Positions 1 to 4,858 of a stretch of 5,910 nt of DNA are shown piece after piece (within the stretch, counting starts at the first letter, position 1; each line of letters starts with the position of its first letter). The notes under the pieces are model-generated. The model ran no database searches and was not told the origin of the DNA. It saw only the letters and a program-made list of their open reading frames with translations. Location of the stretch: contig DAOVVL010000146.1 in NCBI GenBank assembly GCA_030637205.1, positions 1-5,910 on the forward strand. Reading direction: 5' to 3'. A program made the position numbers and the translations under genes. Source of the DNA: Thalassospiraceae bacterium. Lineage in GTDB: Bacteria > Pseudomonadota > Alphaproteobacteria > Rhodospirillales > Magnetovibrionaceae.

Positions 1-246
1 CCTGAATACGGCGGTCCTGCAGCCGCTGGCGGCAACGCCGACGATGTCCTTTATGATCAGGCCGTCGCCATGATTGCGCGCGAAGGAAAGGCCTCGACAA
101 GTTTTATCCAAAGACAACTACAAATCGGTTACAATCGCGCCGCCCGTATCATTGAACGTATGGAGGCGGAAGGCGTGGTCAGTAAGGCAAACCGCGTTGG
201 CCGTCGTGAGGTTCTGGTTGGCGATGTTAGTGCACAAGCTTCTTAA
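1..246 (+). CDS. ftsK: DNA translocase FtsK, C-terminal end (partial)
   Basis: The frame is open from base 1 to a TAA at 244-246 and gives the last 81 residues of a protein whose start lies outside the window. After a short Gly/Ala-rich linker, the segment beginning DDVLYDQAVAMI runs through GKASTSFIQRQLQIGYNRA and IIERMEAEGVV. This is the winged-helix gamma domain of FtsK/SpoIIIE translocases. In the family it reads the polar KOPS sequences and directs the motor toward dif, where it activates XerCD. FtsK is an inner-membrane, septum-located ATPase; the membrane and motor domains are not in view. The last 23 bases overlap the start of lolA, which suggests co-transcription and translational coupling. 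The family call is firm for the domain; the full-length architecture is inferred. Confidence 0.88.
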   Translation, partial: PEYGGPAAAGGNADDVLYDQAVAMIAREGKASTSFIQRQLQIGYNRAARIIERMEAEGVVSKANRVGRREVLVGDVSAQAS

Positions 247-886
247 GGTTTTATCCCCCAACATTTTTATTGTGGCGGCCGTGGCGGGCATTGCGCTTGG
301 CCCTAACGGGGCCCATGCAAAAGACGCGTTCGGCCTGAACAAACAACAACGCGCCGACGTTATCAAAGCGCAAAAATTGCTGAACAATCTTGGCACCGTT
401 AAAAGCCGGTTCGTCCAGGCCACCAGCCAGGGCGGTTTTTCCAAAGGTCAGCTGTGGATGGCCCGCCCGGGCAAATTACGCATTGATTACGATTCCCCCG
501 TCGAGGTCCTCATTGTTTCCAATGGCGATACCTTGATGTTCAAGGACGAAGAGCTGGATCAGTTCAGCTACACTTCATTTGATTCCACGCCCGCCGCATT
601 GCTGATAGGTGGCAATCTCAATTTTTTTGGTCCCGACTTGCTGTTGACTGATTTTGACAAGGATGAAAACGGCCTGCGCATCACCGTGCAACGGACCGAT
701 GACCCGATGGACGGATCGCTGACCCTGATGTATTCCCCGCCACCCATGAAATTCACGCGCTGGATGGTCATTGATGCACAGGGCATCGCCACCACGGTCA
801 GTTTGCTGGAACCTAAATACGGCGTGGTGTTGAACCCTGAATTGTTCAAGGTTGAGCAACAAAGCTTCCGCCAGCGGCAAAAATAA
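224..886 (+). CDS. lolA: Outer-membrane lipoprotein carrier protein LolA
   Basis: This is a 220-residue periplasmic chaperone. LolA takes lipoproteins released by the LolCDE transporter and hands them to the outer membrane. The frame is open further upstream to a TTG at 74, but that extension lies inside ftsK. From ATG 224 the protein begins with a good signal peptide: basic MLVHKLLK, a hydrophobic core around residues 12-25, and an AHA cleavage site before Lys33. A GTGAGG Shine-Dalgarno-like sequence lies at 206-211, 12 nt before the ATG. The mature protein has the family signature LGTVKSRFVQ (56-65), then GQLWMARPGKLRIDYDSP (75-92), which holds the conserved RPGxxRxDY motif, and then the NGDTLMFKDEELDQ strand region. 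Mature length (188) is normal. It overlaps ftsK by 23 bases. GTG 230 is a possible alternative start that would still leave a signal peptide. Confidence 0.93.
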   Translation: MLVHKLLKVLSPNIFIVAAVAGIALGPNGAHAKDAFGLNKQQRADVIKAQKLLNNLGTVKSRFVQATSQGGFSKGQLWMARPGKLRIDYDSPVEVLIVSNGDTLMFKDEELDQFSYTSFDSTPAALLIGGNLNFFGPDLLLTDFDKDENGLRITVQRTDDPMDGSLTLMYSPPPMKFTRWMVIDAQGIATTVSLLEPKYGVVLNPELFKVEQQSFRQRQK

Positions 887-1102
887 TTCATCCGCATCCG
901 CAACAAAGCGCAAAAACCCCCCATTTTCCGGGCACTTCTGGCCATGTGGCAGGCGCAGTTCAGCTATGCGTTTGGTGCAATGGCGAACCGCCCCACTGCA
1001 CCCCAAATCTAGTCATAAGCCCCCGCACTTATAAGGGGCCAGCCCGTCGGACGGTTCTCTCCCCCCCCATCCAGTCCGATGGCCCCCAATGTGGGAACCT
1101 GC
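887..1102 (+). other. Gene-free, hairpin-rich region downstream of lolA
   Basis: No convincing protein is encoded between lolA and the regulator gene. The sequence instead shows successive inverted repeats on the + strand. GGTGCA (974-979) pairs with TGCACC (997-1002), enclosing a nested GGCG/CGCC pair (982-985 with 989-992). GCCCC (1019-1023) pairs with GGGGC (1035-1039), with an alternative pairing of ATAAG (1015-1019) and CTTAT (1028-1032). A 9-bp stem (1044-1052 with 1074-1082, including one G-U pair) closes a 21-nt loop that contains eight consecutive C. The simplest reading is a structured lolA 3' UTR ending at the terminator at 1103. The 22-codon ORF at 944-1012 lies here but has no Shine-Dalgarno support. 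Confidence 0.5.
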
Positions 1103-1138
1103 ACCCGGTCGAGCCCCCTCTCGACCGGGTTGCTTTTT
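1014..1138 (+). ncRNA. Candidate small RNA with C-rich loops (lolA 3' UTR)
   Basis: This is a candidate, not a recognised family. Three stem-loops follow one another and the last is a classical terminator. The middle stem (1044-1052/1074-1082) displays CTCT followed by eight C and AT. The terminator loop is CCCCCT, and the first hairpin also has a C-run in its loop. C-rich or anti-Shine-Dalgarno loops before a terminator are typical of several trans-acting sRNAs, including alphaproteobacterial ones. No good -35/-10 pair was found upstream, so processing from the lolA transcript is as likely as an independent promoter. The 5' end given is arbitrary. The structures are seen directly; the sRNA function is inferred. 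Confidence 0.3.
1103..1138 (+). terminator. Intrinsic terminator of the ftsK-lolA transcript
   Basis: ACCCGGTCGAG (1103-1113) and CTCGACCGGGT (1120-1130) form a perfect 11-bp GC-rich stem with a 6-nt CCCCCT loop, followed by TGC and five T (1134-1138). The T tract is only on the + strand side, so it ends rightward transcription from lolA. The hairpin also lies about 40 bp beyond the stop of the leftward regulator gene, but without a T tract in that direction. Confidence 0.85.
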
Positions 1139-1179
1139 GGGCAATCCAGTCCTGTCTAGTCAGGCAAGTTTAAGAGAGT

Positions 1180-1869
1180 TTAGTTGGCGAGCCGGTAGCC
1201 GCCCTGATCGGTTAGCAGGATCCGGGCATTGGCGGGGTCGCGTTCGATCTTCTGGCGAAGCCGGTAAACGTGGGTTTCCAGCGTATGGGTCGTAACGCTG
1301 GCGTTATAACCCCAGACCTCGCCCAGCAGGGATTCGCGGCTGACAACATCGCCGCCCTGCAGGTAGAGGTATTTGAGAATTTGCGCTTCCTTGTCGGTCA
1401 GGCGGATGGTTCTGGCGCCTTCTTCTTCGGTGAGCGTGCGCTGGCCCGGCTGAAAATCAAACGGCCCGATATGGATCATGGCATCGTCGCTCATTTCGAA
1501 CTGGCGAATGTGCGCACGCAAGCGCGCCAGCAAAACCCCCAATTTAAACGGCTTGGTTACATAATCCGTCGCCCCGGAGTCCAACCCCTTGATCGTATCG
1601 ACGTCGTCATCAGCAGCGGTCAGCATAACGATGGGGGCCATCAAACCTTTTTTGCGCAGCCTTGTGCAGACCTCAAAACCATTGATGTCGGGCAGGCCCA
1701 CATCGAGCAAAATCAGATCGAAGTATGCCTGCGAAGCTTTTTCTATGCCCTCTTCGCCGGTGGCCGCACCGACGCAGACATAGCCTTCCAACGCCGGCAG
1801 CTGTTCAACCAGCATCGAACGCATGAACGCGTCGTCATCAATAACCAGTATGCGTCTTCCCTCAGACAT
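1180..1869 (-). CDS. OmpR/PhoB-family DNA-binding response regulator
   Basis: This is a 229-residue two-component response regulator. The receiver domain (about 5-122) has the acidic pocket Asp11-Asp12-Asp13, phospho-acceptor Asp56 in LILLDVGLPDINGFE, switch residues Thr84 and Tyr103, and Lys106 in TKPF, so it should be phosphorylatable. A linker leads to a PhoB-type winged-helix domain (about 132-228): the LTDKEAQILKYLYLQGGDVVSRE helix region, a recognition helix near 194-209, and the wing ending GGYRLAN. Length is standard. No histidine kinase is adjacent, so its signal and targets are unknown. It is transcribed away from ribA. ATG 1869 is the natural start. The nearest Shine-Dalgarno-like sequence, GGGAG, lies about 13 nt upstream and partly inside a small hairpin (1870-1884). 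The class is certain; the specific member is not identified. Confidence 0.95.
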   Translation of the reverse strand: MSEGRRILVIDDDAFMRSMLVEQLPALEGYVCVGAATGEEGIEKASQAYFDLILLDVGLPDINGFEVCTRLRKKGLMAPIVMLTAADDDVDTIKGLDSGATDYVTKPFKLGVLLARLRAHIRQFEMSDDAMIHIGPFDFQPGQRTLTEEEGARTIRLTDKEAQILKYLYLQGGDVVSRESLLGEVWGYNASVTTHTLETHVYRLRQKIERDPANARILLTDQGGYRLAN

Positions 1870-1884
1870 AGCTTTTAGGAAGCT
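1870..1884 (-). other. Small hairpin between Shine-Dalgarno and regulator start
   Basis: AGCTT and AAGCT are inverted repeats with a 5-nt loop, lying directly before the regulator ATG. The GGGAG sequence (complement of 1883-1887) overlaps the outer arm by two bases. If it folds in the mRNA, it would either shorten the long 13-nt spacing or partly mask the ribosome site. A 5-bp stem is weak and may be chance. Confidence 0.3.
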
Positions 1885-1924
1885 CCCGTTTTCGGGTCCG
1901 AGCCATCTTGATGGGGCCAGTTCT

Positions 1925-1983
1925 CAGGTTCGGTACCTGTTCTGTATTCGTAATATCATATTCCAGTTCCGCAAGGACTGGAA
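1925..1983. repeat. Two inverted repeats in the regulator/ribA divergent region
   Basis: CAGGT (1925-1929) and ACCTG (1935-1939) form one short palindromic element. TTCCAGT (1961-1967) and ACTGGAA (1977-1983) form a second, with an inner CC/GG pair and one unpaired T. Both lie between the proposed bidirectional -10 element and the regulator start, so they would be in the regulator's 5' leader. They could equally be protein-binding palindromes, for example an autoregulatory site. Neither is followed by a T tract in either direction, so they are not terminators. Confidence 0.4.
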
Positions 1984-2007
1984 ACCCTTCTATCACAAAA
2001 TCGTTTC

Positions 2008-2015
2008 ATTATACT
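2008..2015. promoter_or_regulatory. Possible bidirectional -10 element, regulator and ribA
   Basis: On the minus strand, 2008-2013 reads TATAAT, a perfect -10 box pointing toward the regulator gene. On the plus strand, 2010-2015 reads TATACT, one mismatch from consensus, pointing toward ribA. Predicted starts near 2000 and 2022 would give leaders of roughly 130 nt on each side. No good -35 hexamer stands at 16-18 bp in either direction, so this rests on the -10 only and an activator may be needed. Confidence 0.35.
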
Positions 2016-2067
2016 TAGCGGGGCCAACCGCATCGCCCAACCCTTTTCTTTAGGGCCGATGGGGGGT

Positions 2068-2109
2068 ATGGTCCGCACTCAGCGAACTAAATTGACTTTG
2101 AGCCCTTGA
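2068..2109 (+). other. Possible 13-codon leader ORF upstream of ribA
   Basis: ATG 2068 opens a 13-codon ORF (MVRTQRTKLTLSP) ending in TGA at 2107-2109, 40 bases before the ribA ATG. A run of six G (2061-2066) lies just in front, complementary to the anti-Shine-Dalgarno but only 1 nt from the ATG, which is too close for normal use. It may be chance. No attenuator-like hairpin plus T tract was seen between it and ribA. Confidence 0.2.
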
Positions 2110-2149
2110 ACCATTTGTGCGCGCCGGACGCGCTCAACGGGACCCAAAC

Positions 2150-3346
2150 ATGCCGCATCGCCAGGACCTGCACCGTATGCCGCTTAGCCGGGAAAGCACT
2201 TCGCTTTTATCGGTTGAGCGCGGCGTGTTCGAACTGCGTCGCGGGCGCTGCATATGTGTGTGTGCCGGTGACGGAACGGCGAGCCTGGTGATGGCCGCCG
2301 AAGGGCTGACACCTGAAAGCTTAAGTGAACTGATCAAGCGCGCCGGGGGCGAGCTGAAAGCGGGGATCGAGCTGGTGATTACACGTCGCCGTGCCATTCG
2401 TTTAGGCGTCGGCGGCGACGCGGTGGGCGATGGCGGCACCGTGATGGCGCTTCGCATCGAGGGCGAACTTGGGCCCGATCAATTGTGCGAACGCCTGTTG
2501 CGTTTTGCAGATCCCATGACCGAGACACTTCAACAAGAACAAGATGGCGAACGCAAGGACGTCAATGTACGCGCCGTCGCGCGCCACGGCGTTGAAGCCG
2601 CAGCCGTGGGGCTGGTCAAAGTTGCGCGCCTGTTGCCCGCGGCCGTGGTCATCAAGGTCAAGGATGAAAACGCCGATGACATTGCCGGATGGGCAGCACG
2701 TAACGACTTGCAACGCGTTGATGCGGGCGATGTGTTTCAATATGAACGCACCGCTGCGCGCACATTGATGCGCGTGAGCGATGCCCGCGTACCGCTGGAA
2801 GGCGCTGAAAACGCACAGGTAATTGCGTATCGCCCCAATGACGGCGGCATCGAACATCTGGCCATCGTAATCGGCACCCTTGATCCAGACAGCCCGGCGC
2901 TGGTGCGTTTACATTCAGAATGTTTTACCGGCGATCTTTTGGGATCGCTGCGTTGTGATTGCGGTGACCAGTTGCGCGGCGCGGTTGCTTCCATTGCTAA
3001 AAACGGTGGCGGGGTTTTGCTCTATCTCGCACAGGAAGGTCGCGGCATCGGCCTGGTCAATAAACTGCGTGCCTACACGCTTCAAGACGGCGGGCTGGAC
3101 ACATTGGATGCCAACGAAGAACTGGGCTTTGATGCAGACGAACGGGTATACCTTCCGGCGGCGTACATGCTGAAAGATCTTGGGCTTTCCAAGGTGCGCC
3201 TGCTGACCAACAATCCTGACAAGGTGACGGCGCTGGCAGCCTTTGGCATTGAGGTTGTGGAACGGGTCGCCCACACCTTTCCATCCAACCGCCACAATGA
3301 GAAGTATCTCGAAGCCAAAAAGGCCAAGGGCGGACACCTGTTTTAA
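2150..3346 (+). CDS. ribA: GTP cyclohydrolase II with degenerate RibB-like N-terminal domain
   Basis: RibA opens GTP to the diaminopyrimidine ribosylamino phosphate, releasing formate and pyrophosphate: the first step of riboflavin synthesis in the cytoplasm. The C-terminal half (about 210-398) carries all expected features: zinc ligands Cys258, Cys269 and Cys271, the LAQEGRGIGL loop, DANEELGF followed by Asp330 and Arg332 (equivalent to E. coli Asp126 and Arg128), LLTNNPDK, and an HNEKYLEAKKAKGGHLF end. Residues about 20-205 look like a DHBP synthase (RibB) fold that has lost its active site: the acidic DDExRExEGD loop is replaced by AGDGTAS (39-45), and RGHTEA by RHGVEA (His146). It is therefore probably monofunctional. 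ATG 2150 has GGGA 7 nt upstream; ATG 2177 (AGGA, 10 nt) is equally possible. The frame reaches GTG 2117. A terminator follows at 3367. Confidence 0.95.
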   Translation: MPHRQDLHRMPLSRESTSLLSVERGVFELRRGRCICVCAGDGTASLVMAAEGLTPESLSELIKRAGGELKAGIELVITRRRAIRLGVGGDAVGDGGTVMALRIEGELGPDQLCERLLRFADPMTETLQQEQDGERKDVNVRAVARHGVEAAAVGLVKVARLLPAAVVIKVKDENADDIAGWAARNDLQRVDAGDVFQYERTAARTLMRVSDARVPLEGAENAQVIAYRPNDGGIEHLAIVIGTLDPDSPALVRLHSECFTGDLLGSLRCDCGDQLRGAVASIAKNGGGVLLYLAQEGRGIGLVNKLRAYTLQDGGLDTLDANEELGFDADERVYLPAAYMLKDLGLSKVRLLTNNPDKVTALAAFGIEVVERVAHTFPSNRHNEKYLEAKKAKGGHLF

Positions 3347-3366
3347 GCCCGGCAGTTTTGCCCAGG

Positions 3367-3400
3367 GCGGCAGCAAAAGGGGCAGAAATTGCCGCTTTTT
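3367..3400 (+). terminator. Intrinsic terminator after ribA
   Basis: GCGGCA (3367-3372) pairs with TGCCGC (3390-3395), followed at once by five T (3396-3400). The 17-nt loop contains GGCA (3381-3384), which can alternatively pair with TGCC (3390-3393) as a tighter 4-bp hairpin. It starts 20 bases after the ribA stop, which separates ribA from the sigma-54 promoter that follows. Confidence 0.65.
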
Positions 3401-3437
3401 CAAACGTTTCGTATCCTCAACAACACGTAAACAACTG

Positions 3438-3452
3438 AAAACCAACGGTTTT
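3438..3452. repeat. Palindrome next to the sigma-54 promoter
   Basis: AAAACC-AAC-GGTTTT is a perfect 6-bp inverted repeat with a 3-nt centre, ending 4 bp before the -24 element. A second overlapping pair, CCAAC (3442-3446) with GTTGG (3456-3460), runs into the -24 box itself. It could be a repressor or IHF-like site, or a weak second terminator for ribA because T follows. Enhancer-binding proteins usually bind farther upstream. The 8-bp palindrome AAACGTTT at 3402-3409 is another candidate. Confidence 0.3.
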
Positions 3453-3456
3453 TAAG

Positions 3457-3473
3457 TTGGCACTCGCTTTGCA
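3457..3473 (+). promoter_or_regulatory. Sigma-54 (RpoN) -24/-12 promoter
   Basis: The sequence TTGGCAC-TCGCT-TTGCA matches the sigma-54 consensus YTGGCACGRNNNTTGCW at all the strongly conserved positions. The invariant GG (3459-3460) and GC (3471-3472) are separated by exactly 10 bases, as required. The two mismatches fall at the G and R just after CAC. Transcription would begin near 3484, about 78 bases before the ATG of the downstream unknown gene. Sigma-54 promoters need an AAA+ enhancer-binding protein, so the gene should be conditionally expressed, for example under nitrogen, motility or envelope control. The activator is not identifiable here. Confidence 0.72.
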
Positions 3474-3509
3474 TTGATTCTATTGAGTTTTTGCGCATTC
3501 GCTGGTTCC

Positions 3510-3542
3510 GGCTGCTTCACCATGGGCAGCCCCCGGCGGGGC
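3510..3542 (+). other. Two mutually exclusive hairpins in the sigma-54 leader
   Basis: GGCTGC (3510-3515) pairs with GCAGCC (3526-3531). GCCCC (3529-3533) pairs with GGGGC (3538-3542) around a CGGC tetraloop. They share bases 3529-3531, so only one can form fully. Both lie in the predicted leader, ending about 20 nt before the ATG. No riboswitch class is recognised and no T tract follows. Confidence 0.3.
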
Positions 3543-3561
3543 ATCGCAAATATGTGCAGAT

Positions 3562-4281
3562 ATGCAAAAGGGTTGTGAAATAATCGTGAGCACCATTAGC
3601 GAAAATCTGGATGCCCAGCGCCTCGCCACCTTGGCCCGTGCGGGTTCGCTGGCCGGGGCCCGGCGCATCACCGCGCCCGAGATCACCGCGCCAGCACAAA
3701 CCCCAACCGCGTCTGAGCCCGCAAGCGTCAGCGGCGGCGAAAGCCTGTTCGGTTCGTTGATCGACACCGTCAACCCGCTGCAACACATCCCCGGCGTGTC
3801 CACCGTTTACCGCGCCACCACCGGCGATACCATGAGCCCGTTGGCGACGATGGGCGGCGGCTTGTTGTTTGGCGGGCCGTTAGGCTTGGCGGTAGGTGCC
3901 GCCACCACATTTATCGAACTAATGACCGGCGCATCGCCTGCCGAACATGCCATGGCGTTGTTGTTCGGCGACGATGGCGAAACCGAGACCGGCAATCTTG
4001 ACGATCTTGGCGAACATGCATCGCTTGGCGACACCCCGTTGGTTGGCGAAAATCAAACCCGCGCGCCCGACGAAGCACTGGCACTGGTTGAGGCTGAGGC
4101 TGTGCGCAATCCGGGCTTTGGCGCCCAACGCGACACGGTCGCCATCTCGTCTTCTATCTGGACCGACCGCGCCCTGATGGATGCCACCGAAAAATATGAA
4201 AACGCCGAGCGACTGGGCGAAGACCCCCGCAACGCCAAAAGCGCCGCCCGCGACCAAGAAAAAACCGACCGCACGGTTTAA
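3562..4281 (+). CDS. Unrecognised protein with Gly-rich hydrophobic segment, sigma-54 controlled
   Basis: This is a 239-residue protein that I cannot assign to a characterised family. The N-terminus (about 9-35) is helical and polar, followed by a Pro/Ala/Thr-rich linker with ITAPEITAPAQTP (37-49). Residues 60-90 form a likely conserved core (SLFGSLIDTVNPLQHIPGVS, then TVYRATTGDT), leading into a Gly-rich hydrophobic stretch (97-120, GGGLLFGGPLGLAVGAA). That stretch could be one membrane-inserting helix or a hairpin with GxxxG-type packing. The C-terminal half is acidic, probably loosely structured, and ends in a charged tail. There is no N-terminal signal peptide. The sense codon use matches its neighbours. 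The NPLQHIP-x-VSTxYRATTGD pattern resembles, from memory, uncharacterised alphaproteobacterial proteins. ATG 3562 lacks a Shine-Dalgarno; in-frame GTG 3586 has AAAAGGG 13 nt upstream and is a strong alternative. Confidence 0.85.
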   Translation: MQKGCEIIVSTISENLDAQRLATLARAGSLAGARRITAPEITAPAQTPTASEPASVSGGESLFGSLIDTVNPLQHIPGVSTVYRATTGDTMSPLATMGGGLLFGGPLGLAVGAATTFIELMTGASPAEHAMALLFGDDGETETGNLDDLGEHASLGDTPLVGENQTRAPDEALALVEAEAVRNPGFGAQRDTVAISSSIWTDRALMDATEKYENAERLGEDPRNAKSAARDQEKTDRTV

Positions 4282-4335
4282 TCTTCGCAACTTTCCGTGA
4301 CTTCCCGTTTGTCCTCGCGAAGGCTATAAGAATTC

Positions 4336-4848
4336 ATGGCCATCCGACAGATCATCGTCCACGTTGACGGAACCCTGACCCTGCCCCTGATTACCGTGCC
4401 GTGCGCAATTGGGCGAACAGGCGTTTGCATACGTGAAGACAAAATCGAAGGCGACGGAAAGACGCCGTTGGGCTTTCTTGAATTCAGGCGGGTCTATTAT
4501 CGTTCGGATCGCTTAAGCAAACCCGAAACAGAACTTGAATGTGAAACCATTGAGCAAGATTTTGGCTGGTGCGACGATCCCGCATCGCCTGATTATAACC
4601 TTGCCATCAAACTGCCCAACCCTGCGCATCATGAGGTGATGTGGCGCGCAGACCCAACCTATGATGTGGTGGTGGTGCTGGGCTGGAACGATGATCCGCC
4701 CATACAAGGCAAGGGCAGCGCGATCTTTTTACACGTTGCAAAAGAAGGCTTCACACCCACCGAGGGGTGCGTCGCGTTGGCGCTGGATGATTTACTGGAA
4801 CTGTTAAGAATCGTTCGGCCCGGCGATGGCCTGATGGTTTGCACTTAG
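4336..4848 (+). CDS. YkuD-family L,D-transpeptidase homologue (COG3786-like)
   Basis: This 170-residue protein has the YkuD catalytic fold, which in this family makes or exchanges 3-3 peptide cross-links in peptidoglycan. The signature is SAIFLHVAKEGFTPTEGCVAL (split as SAIFLHV and TPTEGC): His133 and catalytic Cys145. The usual SHGC/SxGC reads TEGC here, as I recall for the COG3786 subgroup. Other subgroup-like blocks are AIGRTGVCIREDKIEGDGKTP (about 24-44, the IGR and EGDGKTP parts), DFGWCDDPASPDYN (75-88) and YDVVVVLGWNDDP (109-121). No signal peptide or membrane segment is visible, which is odd for an enzyme acting on periplasmic peptidoglycan. GAAGG at 4319-4323 lies 12 nt before ATG 4336. 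It is 54 bases after the unknown gene with no terminator between, so it may be co-transcribed from the sigma-54 promoter. Its stop is 10 bases from that of yggS. Confidence 0.9.
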   Translation: MAIRQIIVHVDGTLTLPLITVPCAIGRTGVCIREDKIEGDGKTPLGFLEFRRVYYRSDRLSKPETELECETIEQDFGWCDDPASPDYNLAIKLPNPAHHEVMWRADPTYDVVVVLGWNDDPPIQGKGSAIFLHVAKEGFTPTEGCVALALDDLLELLRIVRPGDGLMVCT

Positions 4849-4858
4849 GTAAAAATAT

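Noticed and set aside
74..223. Longer lolA frame starting at TTG 74
   Set aside because: The extension lies wholly within ftsK and would bury the signal peptide 50 residues inside the protein; ATG 224 gives a proper export signal.
944..1012. 22-codon ORF after lolA (MWQAQFSYAFGAM...)
   Set aside because: No Shine-Dalgarno, no recognisable family, and it lies across a hairpin (974-1002); likely chance.
1151..1164. CCTG/CAGG hairpin as a terminator for the response regulator
   Set aside because: Only a 4-bp stem and no T tract on the minus strand side.
1270..1878. 202-residue open frame antisense to the response regulator
   Set aside because: It is a shadow of a strongly supported OmpR-type gene on the other strand; the translation has no domain sense.
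2092..2120. TTGACT as a -35 box for ribA
   Set aside because: No acceptable -10 hexamer occurs 16-18 bp downstream, and the start would be almost at the coding region.
1870..2149. FMN riboswitch before ribA
   Set aside because: I looked for the conserved AGGGC/GGGTGAAATTCCC-type core and did not find it.
2915..3445. 176-residue minus-strand frame over ribA
   Set aside because: It is antisense to the zinc-site and catalytic region of ribA; the codons follow ribA, not this frame.
4325..4330. TATAAG as a -10 box for the YkuD gene
   Set aside because: It would start transcription at the ATG, although a Shine-Dalgarno lies upstream, and no -35 hexamer is found at proper distance.
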